Of a DNA stretch of 64,000 nt, positions 8,135 to 16,869 are shown piece after piece. The notes beneath the pieces were generated by a model. The model was not told where the DNA came from. It was given only the letters and a program-made list of their open reading frames with translations, and searched no databases. Every line of letters starts with the position of its first letter. Within the stretch, counting starts at the first letter, position 1. A program made the position numbers and the translations under genes. This DNA is from Bacillota bacterium (GTDB taxonomy: Bacteria; Bacillota; Clostridia; Acetivibrionales; DSM-1351): the NCBI GenBank assembly GCA_023390335.1, contig JAEWCZ010000010.1, positions 86,187 to 150,186 of the forward strand, read 5' to 3'.

Positions 8135-11100
8135 ATGAAAAAAGTTGTTTCGTACATGATGTCATTTGTTTTAATTTTAAGCCTTTTTCTCAATGCGGCA
8201 CCTAGTGTAAATGCTGCTCAAACGGAACTCAAGGCTTTGCCTAAGCAAGGGCAGGTAGTATCCGGCTTCAAAGTACTGGAAATTGGGAATATGGAAGTTA
8301 TTGATAGTAAAACCGTTTTATTTGAACATGAAAAGACAGGCGCAAAGCTTATTTTTATTCAAAATAAAGATACTGACAGAGCATTTGATATTTCATTTAA
8401 AACACCTGCTTTTGACGATACAGGGGTTAATCATGTACTAGAGCATATAACCGTATCCGGCTCGCAAAAGTACCCCATGAAAAACGTACTATTTACAATT
8501 TTGAACCAGACATATTCAACTTTTATAAATGCATTTACAGCTCAAAACTTTACTACATATCCTGTCTCATCATTGAGTGAGGATCAGCTTGTAAAGCTAA
8601 CGGAAGTTTATCTGGATTGTGTATATCATCCTTCAGTATACAATGACAAGAATATCTTTAAAAGAGAAGCTTGGAGATATGAGATGGCTGACAGCAAGGC
8701 AGACCTCAATATCAGCGGTACAGTGTATAATGAAATGAAGGGCGCTCTTGGTAATATATCGACTGCGGCCGCATACAACGATTTAAAGACCCTTTTTCCA
8801 AACAGTACTCAATCTTCCGTTTCAGGAGGAGATCCTGAAAAAGTTAAGGATCTGGCATATGAAAATGTAATCAAGACCCACGACACATACTACCATCCGT
8901 CAAATTCTCTTATGGTTCTGTATGGGAATGTTGATTATGAAAGATTTCTTAAAATGATTGATGACAGTTACCTTTCAAAATATGAAAAAAAGGATATAAA
9001 AATTGAAAAGTTAAAGCTCGAACCATTTAAGAAGACTGTTGAGAAAACCTATAAATATCCGGTAGCTGCGGGCACCAATACACAAAATGCATCTCAGATT
9101 GATTATTGCTTTGCTCTTGAGAACGTTACAAATGAAGATATATTGGGCACGGCAATTTTAAGCGAGTTGCTTGGAAGTAATACATCAGCATTGAAACAGG
9201 AATTCAGGGATAAAAAACTTGGTGGGGATATCGTAGTTAGTTATAATACAGGACTATCCATACCGGTTTTAAGTTTTTCTGCACAGAATACTGATGAAAG
9301 TAAAAAAGCTGCTTTTAAAGCACTGGTTGATAAATATCTGAGTAATATTGTAAAATCCGGTTTCAAGAAAGATGATGTTGATGCAGTAATAGCAGGAGAA
9401 TTAAAGGGATCATCAAATATTACTGAAACCCCAAACCTTGGAGTAAATTTATCTACACAAATTGGTAGCTTCTGGGCTAATTTTGGCAGTATTAACTTTT
9501 ATAATGACTTGTTAAAAGATATAAAGTCTATTGCAGATAAGTCTGGCAAAAAATATTTTGAAGGCCTTACAAATAAATTACTCCTGAATAACAAAAACAC
9601 TGCACTTGTTGTTACTGTTCCTGAGGCAGGACTTGCAGAAAAACAGGCAGCAGAACAGAAAAAGTATCTTTCAGATTTAAAGGCTTCAATGAGCCAACAG
9701 CAAATAGATACAATTGTTAATGAAACAAAAACCTACAATGAGTGGAATAGCAGGGAAGATAATAAAGATGTAGTTAAGACTATTCAGGCTGTAAAGATTT
9801 CAGATTTACCGGAGGAAGTTAAAAATTATAACGTAAAAGAAGTAAAAGCTGACGGAGTTAGATTGATATCAGCACAAGCAAATGTTGGAGAGACCGAATC
9901 CACCAGTATGTATTTCGATACTTCAGCTGTTCCGGGAGATAAGCTGCATTTCTTAAAGCTATATGGAGATTTACTGGGGAACCTTGATACAAAGTCCCAT
10001 AAAAAAGATGAACTAGGTAATCTCAAGACAAGGTATATTAGCGGAGGTTCATTTAGCGTAGCCGCCTTAACTGATAAAAACTATAAAAATTATACACCTG
10101 TCCTTAGTGCTTCATGGACGGGAATAATGGGGGATTATGACAAGCAGCTGGAAGTTGTTAAAGACATTCTAGTGAACACTCAATTTAATAAAAGCGATGA
10201 TATCTTAAATATAATTAAATCCAAAATATCGGAACTTAAGACACAATTTACAGGCAACCCTATTAGTGTACAGGCAATGAGAAGCAGATCCTATTTTAAT
10301 GAGGTATATAACTATTATAATTACATGACAGGTTTAGATTATTACAATTTCCTTACAAAATTGGAAAAAGACATTTCCTCTAACCCAAAAGCTGTTATAA
10401 AAGAACTGGAAAATATAAAAGCATTGGTAGTAAATAAAAAGAATCTGATTGTTACATTTGCCGGAAATAAGAACAACATAAGTAAGTTTGAGTCTACAAT
10501 CAAAAAGTTTACTAACGGTATTTCTTCAAAGAACATTGCAAAACAGGATTACTCAAAACTTCCAAAGCCAGCAAAAAGAGAGGGTATATCCGTAGACAGT
10601 ACTGTACAGTATAATATGATTTATTCAACATATGAGAAGATGGGAACTGTATTCAGCGGAAAATATATTCCTATAGGTTCCGTTATAAACGAAAACTATA
10701 TTACTCCAAAGATAAGATTCGGCTATGGAGCGTATGACAACATCGTTAACTTTGGAGATGAAGGTTTTATGCTTGCATCCTATCGTGACCCTAATATCAA
10801 GGAAACCTTCGAGGTATACAAAGGATTACCGGAATTCCTTAAGAATATTAACCTTACTCAGGAACAGTTGGATAGCTACATTCTAAAGTCATTCAGTAAT
10901 TATACTGTTTCCGCAGGAGAATTGTCCGGGGCTAACACAGCATTGTCCTATTATTTAATGGGGATGAATTCTGAGGATATTTTAAAGATATTAAGAGAAA
11001 TTAAATCCGTTACCGTTCAGGATGTGAAAGATTCAGCATCCATGCTTGAAAATATGCTTAAAAACGGAACCTATTCAACTGCAGGAAGTAAGGAAAAACT

Positions 11101-11548
11101 TACTGAAAACAAGGAACTTTATGATAATATGGTGTCATTGGGTCAGGAACAGGAGGACAAGACCGAGAGTTCAATTACTAGAGGTAAATTTTTTGAATTG
11201 GTTCTGGCAGGTGCTCCAAACCCTCTAGAAATAGCTAAACAGCAGGGCTTGATAACTGCTGACAAAAAGGGAAACTACAATGAAAACAGAAAGCTAACCA
11301 GAGAAGAGCTTGCAGTATTTATATACAAATTAGCAACTTTAAGCGGTGTACAGCTTCCAAATGCAAAGCCCGCAATAGCAGACATCAACTTAGTTGCAGC
11401 GTGGTCTAAAAATGCAGTTAATGCTTTGGTCGGGTTTGATGTTATCAAGCTGGATGACAAGAGCAATTTTAACCCAAAAGGTGAAGTAACAGCTGACTTT
11501 GTTACTACAGTTATAAATGACCTTAATAATAAGCTGACAGCTAAATAA
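8135..11548 (+). CDS. Secreted M16-family zinc protease with SLH-like C-terminus
   Basis: 1137 residues. It opens with a signal peptide (charged MKK, hydrophobic core, likely cut after VNAA). The inverted zinc motif HVLEH (H100, E103, H104) with a downstream NEMKG near residue 200 identifies an M16C (presequence-protease/Cym1-like) two-half metallopeptidase; the second half is catalytically inert in this family. The last ~130 residues resemble one or two degenerate SLH repeats (W-x6-A pattern, NFNPKGEVT), which would tether the enzyme to secondary cell-wall polymer. A GGAGAT site precedes the ATG and a strong terminator follows, so it is a single-gene unit. It probably degrades oligopeptides outside the membrane. 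The joining of an M16C peptidase to SLH is unusual, but the reading frame is continuous. Confidence 0.88.
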   Translation: MKKVVSYMMSFVLILSLFLNAAPSVNAAQTELKALPKQGQVVSGFKVLEIGNMEVIDSKTVLFEHEKTGAKLIFIQNKDTDRAFDISFKTPAFDDTGVNHVLEHITVSGSQKYPMKNVLFTILNQTYSTFINAFTAQNFTTYPVSSLSEDQLVKLTEVYLDCVYHPSVYNDKNIFKREAWRYEMADSKADLNISGTVYNEMKGALGNISTAAAYNDLKTLFPNSTQSSVSGGDPEKVKDLAYENVIKTHDTYYHPSNSLMVLYGNVDYERFLKMIDDSYLSKYEKKDIKIEKLKLEPFKKTVEKTYKYPVAAGTNTQNASQIDYCFALENVTNEDILGTAILSELLGSNTSALKQEFRDKKLGGDIVVSYNTGLSIPVLSFSAQNTDESKKAAFKALVDKYLSNIVKSGFKKDDVDAVIAGELKGSSNITETPNLGVNLSTQIGSFWANFGSINFYNDLLKDIKSIADKSGKKYFEGLTNKLLLNNKNTALVVTVPEAGLAEKQAAEQKKYLSDLKASMSQQQIDTIVNETKTYNEWNSREDNKDVVKTIQAVKISDLPEEVKNYNVKEVKADGVRLISAQANVGETESTSMYFDTSAVPGDKLHFLKLYGDLLGNLDTKSHKKDELGNLKTRYISGGSFSVAALTDKNYKNYTPVLSASWTGIMGDYDKQLEVVKDILVNTQFNKSDDILNIIKSKISELKTQFTGNPISVQAMRSRSYFNEVYNYYNYMTGLDYYNFLTKLEKDISSNPKAVIKELENIKALVVNKKNLIVTFAGNKNNISKFESTIKKFTNGISSKNIAKQDYSKLPKPAKREGISVDSTVQYNMIYSTYEKMGTVFSGKYIPIGSVINENYITPKIRFGYGAYDNIVNFGDEGFMLASYRDPNIKETFEVYKGLPEFLKNINLTQEQLDSYILKSFSNYTVSAGELSGANTALSYYLMGMNSEDILKILREIKSVTVQDVKDSASMLENMLKNGTYSTAGSKEKLTENKELYDNMVSLGQEQEDKTESSITRGKFFELVLAGAPNPLEIAKQQGLITADKKGNYNENRKLTREELAVFIYKLATLSGVQLPNAKPAIADINLVAAWSKNAVNALVGFDVIKLDDKSNFNPKGEVTADFVTTVINDLNNKLTAK

Positions 11549-11564
11549 TTTACTTCGTAGCAAT

Positions 11565-11616
11565 AAAAGCCCCTGTACCTATTACGTTAAAAGTAATTTG
11601 GTGCGGGGCTTTTTTA
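11565..11616 (+). terminator. Intrinsic terminator after the M16 protease
   Basis: AAAAGCCCC pairs with GGGGCTTTT around a ~30-base loop that itself contains complementary parts, followed by a T tract. It separates the protease from the substrate-binding protein gene. Confidence 0.85.
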
Positions 11617-11671
11617 TTATTCATAAAAAGCGTATTTGTGTAATATAGTGCTTTTATGGAGGTTCACACAT

Positions 11672-12616
11672 ATGCGAAATAATTTTTTGTTCAAGGTTTT
11701 ATGTGCATTAATGGCTCTTTCAATAGTTTTTACTGTTTGCGGATGTAACGAGGAAAAAAGCAGTGGTGCCGGAGAACATCTGAAGATAGGCCTTACGCCG
11801 GCTGTTGATGCCATTCCCTATATAATTGGCCGGAACAGGGACATATTTAAAAAACACGGTTTAAACGTGGACTTGGTTGTGTTTAAAAGTGCCAGTGAAA
11901 GGGATGCAGCCTTTCAAAGCTCCGATATAGATGGTGTTTTATGCGATATGGTGGCTGTCTGCCTTTATCAGAATGCAGGATTTAAAGTGAAAATAACAGG
12001 AGTTACCGATGGTGACTTTCTTCTTCTTGCAAGCGCACAAGCAGGTATAAAAAGCTTAAATGATATAAAAGACTGTAAGGTTGCAATTTCCGAAAATACA
12101 GTTATTGAGTATACTCTTGATAATATTTTGAACAAGAACGGTATTGACGCAAACCGGGTGAAAAAAGTGGCAGTACCCTCCATTCCGGTTCGTCTGGAGA
12201 TGCTTCAGCATAACAAGGTACAGCTTGCTCTGCTTCCTGAGCCCTTTTCTTCAATGGCTGTTAAAAATGGAGCAGTTATTTTGGATTCTGCATATAAAAA
12301 CAATATTTACAGTAATGTAATTGCATTTAAAGAATCTACTATTAATAAAAAATCTTCAGCAATAAAAAAAATGAATGATGCTTATAATGAATCTGTCAAA
12401 TATATAAAGGAATATCCCATAGAAAAGTATCAGGACGAAGTAATAAAATTTATAGGGTATCCGGAGGACATGAAGGGAAATATTGTATTGCCTGACTTCA
12501 GAAGATCCGGGCTGCCTGAGGACAATGAGCTGAAACGTACTATTGAGTGGGCTTCAAAGGAACACCTGTTAAATAAAAAAATCACGGAAAGGGATTTGAC
12601 GGAAAGAATAAAATAA
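11672..12616 (+). CDS. ABC transporter substrate-binding lipoprotein (NMT1/THI5-like)
   Basis: 314 residues from an ATG with GGAGG ten bases upstream. The N-terminus is a lipoprotein signal (MRNNFLFKV..., lipobox VCGC, lipidated Cys at residue 25). The mature part has the periplasmic-binding fold of the NMT1/SsuA/TauA group, with LKIGLTPAVDAIPYIIGR near the start and repeated alpha/beta halves. The ligand is not predictable. A matching ATPase and permease of the same NitT/TauT type are 4.5 kb downstream at 17153-18641, and no other set is present, so I infer that they work together although unrelated genes lie between. The ammonium-transport cluster follows behind its own promoter. Confidence 0.82.
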   Translation: MRNNFLFKVLCALMALSIVFTVCGCNEEKSSGAGEHLKIGLTPAVDAIPYIIGRNRDIFKKHGLNVDLVVFKSASERDAAFQSSDIDGVLCDMVAVCLYQNAGFKVKITGVTDGDFLLLASAQAGIKSLNDIKDCKVAISENTVIEYTLDNILNKNGIDANRVKKVAVPSIPVRLEMLQHNKVQLALLPEPFSSMAVKNGAVILDSAYKNNIYSNVIAFKESTINKKSSAIKKMNDAYNESVKYIKEYPIEKYQDEVIKFIGYPEDMKGNIVLPDFRRSGLPEDNELKRTIEWASKEHLLNKKITERDLTERIK

Positions 12617-12631
12617 ATTTCAAAAAAGCTA

Positions 12632-12660
12632 TTGTAAATAGAAATGTAATGTGGTAATAT
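12632..12660 (+). promoter_or_regulatory. Putative promoter of the P-II/amt cluster 1
   Basis: TTGTAA (12632-12637) and TAATAT (12655-12660) are spaced by 17 bases. The predicted transcript would start about 20 bases before the first hexaloop hairpin. Confidence 0.5.
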
Positions 12661-12686
12661 ATGGTTATAAAATTTCATTTTTACTA

Positions 12687-12794
12687 GGCAACGATGCCAA
12701 TTCTGTATTTAAACAGGATTGGTATTTTTTTATTTTTATGTACAACTTATATTTGGCAATGACGCCGGTTTCGAAGAGGAATCCGGCGTTTTTT
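12687..12794 (+). promoter_or_regulatory. ANTAR-type attenuator leader of P-II/amt cluster 1 (two hexaloops, two terminators)
   Basis: Hairpin 1 is GGC-AACGAT-GCC (12687-12698). Its GCC also starts the 5' arm of a 12-bp stem (12694-12725) followed by seven T. Hairpin 2 is GGC-AATGAC-GCC (12755-12766), extendable by U-G pairs, and its GCC begins the ACGCCGG/CCGGCGT terminator (12762-12794) with a T tract. Both loops have A at position 1 and G at position 4, the residues recognised by ANTAR-domain proteins. Hairpin and terminator are mutually exclusive in each case, so binding of the regulator should allow read-through into the P-II gene. The presumed regulator is encoded at 36924-37493. Confidence 0.82.
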
Positions 12795-12826
12795 ATTTAT
12801 ATAAATAGATTAAGGAGATGAGTTTT

Positions 12827-13165
12827 ATGAAAAAAATTGAAATGATTATCAGGCCCGAAAAGCTGGAGGATGTCAAGGAAATATTAAATGAATCACAGAT
12901 ATTCGGTATGACTGTATTAATGGTTTCAGGCTGCGGACATCAGAAGGGAAGAAAAGAAATATACAGAGGTGCCGAGGTTACAATAAATCTTCTTCCTAAA
13001 GTAATGGTTCAAACTGTTGTCCACGATGATGCAGTCCAACAAATAATACAAAAGGTTACGGAGAGAGTTAAAACAGGCAATGTAGGCGATGGAAAGATTT
13101 TTGTGTATAACGTTGAAGAAGCAGTGAAAATAAGAACAAGTGAGAGTGGTGAAGATGCTATCTAA
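12827..13165 (+). CDS. glnB: P-II nitrogen regulatory protein
   Basis: A 112-residue P-II family protein (GlnB/GlnK). The T-loop contains EIYRGAEV with the conserved Tyr (Y46) that is uridylylated in some bacteria, and VGDGKIFV is the ATP-binding B/C-loop signature. P-II trimers sense ATP/ADP and 2-oxoglutarate and plug the Amt channel when nitrogen is plentiful. I start at 12827, nine bases after AGGAG, because an in-frame ATG at 12818 falls directly on that site. It is followed by a small membrane protein and an amt gene, which fits a GlnK role. Transcription should be governed by the upstream attenuator. Confidence 0.93.
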   Translation: MKKIEMIIRPEKLEDVKEILNESQIFGMTVLMVSGCGHQKGRKEIYRGAEVTINLLPKVMVQTVVHDDAVQQIIQKVTERVKTGNVGDGKIFVYNVEEAVKIRTSESGEDAI

Positions 13166-13424
13166 AAAAGCTTCAGTTATTTTACTGACCGTATTGTCAG
13201 CGGGAATATGTGTCTCAGGTATATTTTTTATTTTTTACAGCTGGATAAATGACATAACTTTCAAAGTTATAAATACGAATGTACCCGGAATGTTATTCGG
13301 CTTGGCTGTTGCATATCTGGGTTTCAGATACCTGCTTTCGGTTATAAAACTAAAAAAAGAGCTATATAAGGCTTCCTCAGTATTTTCATGGAGCAATTTC
13401 AGAAAACAAAAGACCGCGAGATAA
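13155..13424 (+). CDS. Small two-helix membrane protein between P-II and Amt
   Basis: About 89 residues from the ATG at 13155, overlapping the end of the P-II gene by eleven bases; a slightly longer form from 13140 is possible. Two hydrophobic segments (about residues 5-28 and 44-61) with a basic C-terminus suggest a small inner-membrane protein with both ends in the cytosol. I do not recognise a family. The overlap implies translational coupling with P-II, and its place before amt suggests a part in ammonium transport or in P-II/Amt interaction. The second amt/P-II pair at 37.7 kb lacks an equivalent. The upstream site (GTGGTGA) is weak, as expected for a coupled gene. Confidence 0.6.
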   Translation: MLSKKASVILLTVLSAGICVSGIFFIFYSWINDITFKVINTNVPGMLFGLAVAYLGFRYLLSVIKLKKELYKASSVFSWSNFRKQKTAR

Positions 13425-13470
13425 GCAAGCTGTTTATATATTAAAATTCAGAATGAAATGGGGGATTACG

Positions 13471-15045
13471 ATGAAAAGAGTTGCAAAAATATTAAGTTTT
13501 ATTTCAGTTATTGCTATACTGACACTGTTTATTTCAACTGTAGTAATGGCGGCAGGAGACCCTACAGGTGCTTCATATACATCTGTAACAGGAAAGGAAA
13601 CCCTTTCGGATGTTGCCAATGCCGCAAGCAGAGCTCAATACAGTGCAAACTTTGTTTGGATTATGATTACCGGGTTTATGGTGTTTTTCTTCCAGTGCGG
13701 CTTTGCAATGGTTGAAACAGGTTTTTGCCGTGGTAAAAATGCCGCTCATACAATAACAATGAACTTGATGGTGTTTCTTGTTGGTGCGATAGGGTATTTC
13801 CTTGTAGGTTTCGCATTACAGTTCGGAGGCTCGGGAGGAGCTGTAGGCTTGGGAACAGGCGGATCAGTTTTAAATGGTATGCTCTCAATTCCAGGGCTGG
13901 GAGGAATGCTTGGGTACAAGGGATTCTTCCTGCAGAGCGGAGGAACCTATGATGCAGGCATATACGCTTTATTCTTCTTCCAGATGGTGTTTATGGACAC
14001 TACTTGTACTATTCCGACAGGAGCAGTTGCAGAAAGAGTAAAATATTCAGCTGTTGTTATTGCTTCCTTCTTCATATCGATGATATACTATCCCATCTTC
14101 GGAAACTGGGTGTGGGGCGGAGGATGGATGGCTACACTTGGCAAAAACTTTGGTTTAGGGCATGGTGTTATTGATTTTGCAGGGTCTGCGGTAGTCCATT
14201 CTATGGGTGGTATGATGGCTATAGCTGCTGCTATAGTTATAGGACCGAGAATAGGAAAGTTCAAAAAAGACGGTACGGCAAGAGCATTTCCTGGACATCA
14301 TATACCTATGGCAGTAGTAGGAACGATTATTCTGTTCTTCTGCTGGTTTTCCTTTAATGCCGGTTCCACTCTTAATGCAGGGGATTTCAGACTGGCAGTT
14401 GTTGCTACAAACACTATGATAGCCGGAGCTATTGGCGGACTGGTTGCAATGTTCTATATGTGGGGCAAATACGGGAAACCCGACCCTTCCATGACTTGCA
14501 ATGGAGCACTTGCGGGTCTGGTGGCAATTACTGCCCCATGTGCATTTGTTAATGCAATTTCCTCCTTTATTATAGGTGCGCTTGCCGGAATACTGGTTTG
14601 CATTTCAGTAGCTTTTGTAGAAAACAAGTTGAAGCTTGATGATCCGGTTGGAGCAATCTCAGTTCATGCAGTAAACGGTGTATTTGGAGTTATATGTGTA
14701 GGATTATTTGCAGACGGAAGTTATGGTGATGGTATTAACGGTGTAGCAGGTGGAGTCAAAGGCTTGTTCTATGGAGATGCATCACAGTTGGTTGCACAGT
14801 TGATAGCGGTAGGAGTTCTTATAGTTTGGGGCTTTGGAGTCTCATATGTATTCTGGAGGTTCCTTGACAAGGTCTGGGGTATAAGGGTTAGCCCTGAGGT
14901 TGAGATCGAGGGCTGTGATCTTGAGGAAATGGGAGCCTACGGATATCCTGATTTTCAGATTGTTAAGTCAGAATTGGATTTCCAAAAAGCAGATGACATG
15001 TATTTAAGTAAATTGAAAGTAAAAGATTCAAGTTTAAAGATGTAG
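13471..15045 (+). CDS. amt: Ammonium transporter with cleavable signal sequence
   Basis: 524 residues of the Amt/Mep/Rh family. The signature DFAGSAVVHSMGG carries the first pore histidine and SVHAVNGVFG the second. The N-terminus (MKRVAKIL..., VVMAAGD) looks like a cleavable signal peptide, as in several Amt proteins. GGGGGAT five bases upstream selects the ATG at 13471 over one at 13453. The cytoplasmic tail contains GAYGYPDF. It should conduct ammonium into the cell, gated by the P-II protein encoded just upstream. It is longer than, and clearly different from, the 417-residue paralogue at 37753-39006. Confidence 0.93.
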   Translation: MKRVAKILSFISVIAILTLFISTVVMAAGDPTGASYTSVTGKETLSDVANAASRAQYSANFVWIMITGFMVFFFQCGFAMVETGFCRGKNAAHTITMNLMVFLVGAIGYFLVGFALQFGGSGGAVGLGTGGSVLNGMLSIPGLGGMLGYKGFFLQSGGTYDAGIYALFFFQMVFMDTTCTIPTGAVAERVKYSAVVIASFFISMIYYPIFGNWVWGGGWMATLGKNFGLGHGVIDFAGSAVVHSMGGMMAIAAAIVIGPRIGKFKKDGTARAFPGHHIPMAVVGTIILFFCWFSFNAGSTLNAGDFRLAVVATNTMIAGAIGGLVAMFYMWGKYGKPDPSMTCNGALAGLVAITAPCAFVNAISSFIIGALAGILVCISVAFVENKLKLDDPVGAISVHAVNGVFGVICVGLFADGSYGDGINGVAGGVKGLFYGDASQLVAQLIAVGVLIVWGFGVSYVFWRFLDKVWGIRVSPEVEIEGCDLEEMGAYGYPDFQIVKSELDFQKADDMYLSKLKVKDSSLKM

Positions 15046-15061
15046 ATTTGAATAACTGAGT

Positions 15062-15113
15062 AAAAGGGTTGTCGCAAAACAGAAAAACTTTCTGTTTTGC
15101 AACAGCCCTTTTA
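15062..15113. terminator. Bidirectional terminator between amt and the guanidinium exporter
   Basis: A long near-perfect stem (AAAAGGGTTGT / ACAGCCCTTTT with an inner GCAAAACAGAAA / TCTGTTTTGC part) with T and A tracts on both sides serves two convergent genes. Confidence 0.88.
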
Positions 15114-15136
15114 AGTTTTGTAAAGCAAATCTCATA

Positions 15137-15457
15137 CTAATGTGCAGATACCACCTTTAAACCTACTATTCCAACTACTATAAAACTGATACAAATCAAT
15201 CTGATTATATCAACAGGCTCTTTAAATAAAATTATTCCTAAAACTACAGTACCAACAGTACCAATTCCGGTCCAAATTGCGTATGCCGTACCAAGGGGAA
15301 GGCTCTTTAGTGCCAACGATAAAAAGAAAAAACTTGCTATCATACCTGTTATAGTGAGAATACTTGGTATAGGTTTTGTAAACCCATGAGAGTATTTTAA
15401 TCCTACTGCCCAGCCTGTTTCTAACAGACCCGCAATTATCAGCATTACCCATTTCAT
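15137..15457 (-). CDS. sugE: SMR-family guanidinium exporter (SugE/Gdx)
   Basis: A 106-residue small multidrug-resistance protein with four hydrophobic helices. The essential Glu is E13 in the first helix. The stretch GWAVGLKYSHGFT is characteristic of the SugE/Gdx branch rather than of the EmrE drug exporters. Gdx proteins work as dual-topology dimers exchanging guanidinium for two protons. This is supported directly by the guanidine-I riboswitch upstream of the gene. The gene has a good GGAGTG site and ends at a shared terminator. Expression should rise when free guanidine accumulates. Confidence 0.93.
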   Translation of the reverse strand: MKWVMLIIAGLLETGWAVGLKYSHGFTKPIPSILTITGMIASFFFLSLALKSLPLGTAYAIWTGIGTVGTVVLGIILFKEPVDIIRLICISFIVVGIVGLKVVSAH

Positions 15458-15484
15458 ATGCTACACTCCTTATAAAATAGAAAC

Positions 15485-15532
15485 CAAAAAAGCCTTAGGT
15501 GATATTAGTATAAAATATCTCCCAGGCTTTTA
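15485..15532 (-). terminator. Riboswitch-controlled terminator upstream of sugE
   Basis: On the minus strand AAAAGCCT pairs with AGGCTTTT across a ~30-base loop and is followed by T residues. Its 5' arm is shared with the conserved AAAAGCC segment of the aptamer, so ligand binding and termination exclude each other, giving an ON switch. Confidence 0.8.
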
Positions 15533-15612
15533 TCCTTCCGTGAACACAGTAAACTGTGCGTTTTATCTTGGACCAGACCAGCTATTTAATTTAGCTGCGG
15601 AACCCTATAAAA
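15518..15612 (-). promoter_or_regulatory. Guanidine-I (ykkC) riboswitch aptamer
   Basis: The minus strand carries the ykkC conserved blocks in order: GGGTTCCG, CTGGTCTGGTCC then AAGA, ACGC, a variable hairpin, CACGGAAGGATAAAAG and CCTGGGAGA. These match the guanidine-sensing consensus closely. It sits between a promoter and a terminator and directly controls the Gdx-type exporter. Confidence 0.93.
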
Positions 15613-15637
15613 CTATATGCTATTTTGTGTTACATAG

Positions 15638-15666
15638 ATAATATCAAAAGGTGTACGGCTAGTCAA
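15638..15666 (-). promoter_or_regulatory. Promoter of the guanidine riboswitch-sugE unit
   Basis: TTGACT (15661-15666) and TATTAT (15638-15643) on the minus strand are spaced by 17 bases, just downstream of the antiporter stop codon. Confidence 0.7.
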
Positions 15667-15678
15667 TAGATGACAAAA

Positions 15679-16869
15679 TTAGGCTGCTGAATCACTCAAT
15701 CCGTGCTTTGAACTGAATACAATCTTTAGCAGTGCCGGAGTAATTACTGTTGTAAGTATAACTACAATTAACGTTGGAATGTATATTTCCTCGGAGATAA
15801 TCTTGTTTTGCATTCCGATGTTTGCTGTAATAATGGCAACCTCGCCTCTAGAGATCATACCTACACCAATCTGAATACATTCACGCTTACTCATTTTGAA
15901 TAGCTTTGCTGCTCCTCCGCATCCAAAGAGCTTGCCCACAACCGCTATCACAAACATAACAAGGGTGATAAGAATAACTTCAGAGCTCAACCCCTTGATA
16001 TCGGCTGCTATACCTACGCTTGCAAAAAATATCAGTGATAAAAAGCCCGATGATATGGCTTTAACATTTTTCTCAATGTAATCTCTGTGTATGAACTGTG
16101 AAAGTGTCAAGCCACAGATATATGCACCTGTTATAGCAGCAATACCAAGTAGTTCTGAAATAAACGCCAAAATAAGGGCCATGGCTATTGCATAGGTTAA
16201 AAGGTCGCGCTTATGACTGCCGTCAGCCTTAATTTTATTAATGAATTTTGGCACAATTGCAATCATAAAAACTGAAATTACACAGAATGCAATTATTTTA
16301 ACAAAGGTCAGAACAAGGCTAATTACGGCATCTGAACCGGATGCACCGCTTCCTACAGTTTTTGATACGGCAAGAACTATTGATATGAGAATCAAGCCTA
16401 GAACATCGTCAATAACAGCGGCACCCAGGATATTTACCCCGGATTTTGTATTTAGCTTGCCAAGTTCGTTAAGTGTTTCAACTGAAATACTGACGCTTGT
16501 AGCTGTGAGAATTACACCCACAAAGAGGTTTTCCCAGAAGTTTGTAAAAAACAGATACGCAGCAGCTGTTCCCAGAATCAAAGGCACAATTACTCCGCCC
16601 AAAGCAATAGCGAGGGATGTTTTACCGGCTTTTTTCAGTTCGTCCACGTTAGTTTCCAGACCGGCAAGAAACATAAGCATAATTACGCCCAATTCGGACA
16701 GCAGCTTTACATGTTCAGTATAATCAACAAGCTTCAAAACCGCAGGGCCGAGAATAACACCTGCAATTAATGCGCCCAATACCTCAGGCATTTTGAATTT
16801 CCTGCTTACAAGCCCTCCAATTTTTGTAAAAATTAGAATAAGGGCGATATCAATAAGAACCTTCTCCAA
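15679..16869 (-). CDS. CPA2-type cation:proton antiporter
   Basis: About 396 residues with roughly eleven to twelve hydrophobic helices. Blocks MPEVLGALIAGVILGP, LFLAGLET-like MFLAGLETN and ITGAYICGL are typical of monovalent cation:proton antiporter-2 (KefB/NapA-like) proteins; a TrkA-N domain is absent. It should exchange Na+ or K+ for H+ at the membrane. I chose a TTG start at 16869 because an AAGGTG site lies about five bases upstream; the only upstream ATG (16911) has no ribosome binding site. Its own promoter and an unusually structured ~150-base leader precede it. No operon partner is evident. Confidence 0.82.
   Translation of the reverse strand: MEKVLIDIALILIFTKIGGLVSRKFKMPEVLGALIAGVILGPAVLKLVDYTEHVKLLSELGVIMLMFLAGLETNVDELKKAGKTSLAIALGGVIVPLILGTAAAYLFFTNFWENLFVGVILTATSVSISVETLNELGKLNTKSGVNILGAAVIDDVLGLILISIVLAVSKTVGSGASGSDAVISLVLTFVKIIAFCVISVFMIAIVPKFINKIKADGSHKRDLLTYAIAMALILAFISELLGIAAITGAYICGLTLSQFIHRDYIEKNVKAISSGFLSLIFFASVGIAADIKGLSSEVILITLVMFVIAVVGKLFGCGGAAKLFKMSKRECIQIGVGMISRGEVAIITANIGMQNKIISEEIYIPTLIVVILTTVITPALLKIVFSSKHGLSDSAA

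Noticed and set aside
15137..15457. Multidrug (EmrE-type) exporter
   Set aside because: The motif pattern and the guanidine-I riboswitch favour the Gdx guanidinium exporter branch.
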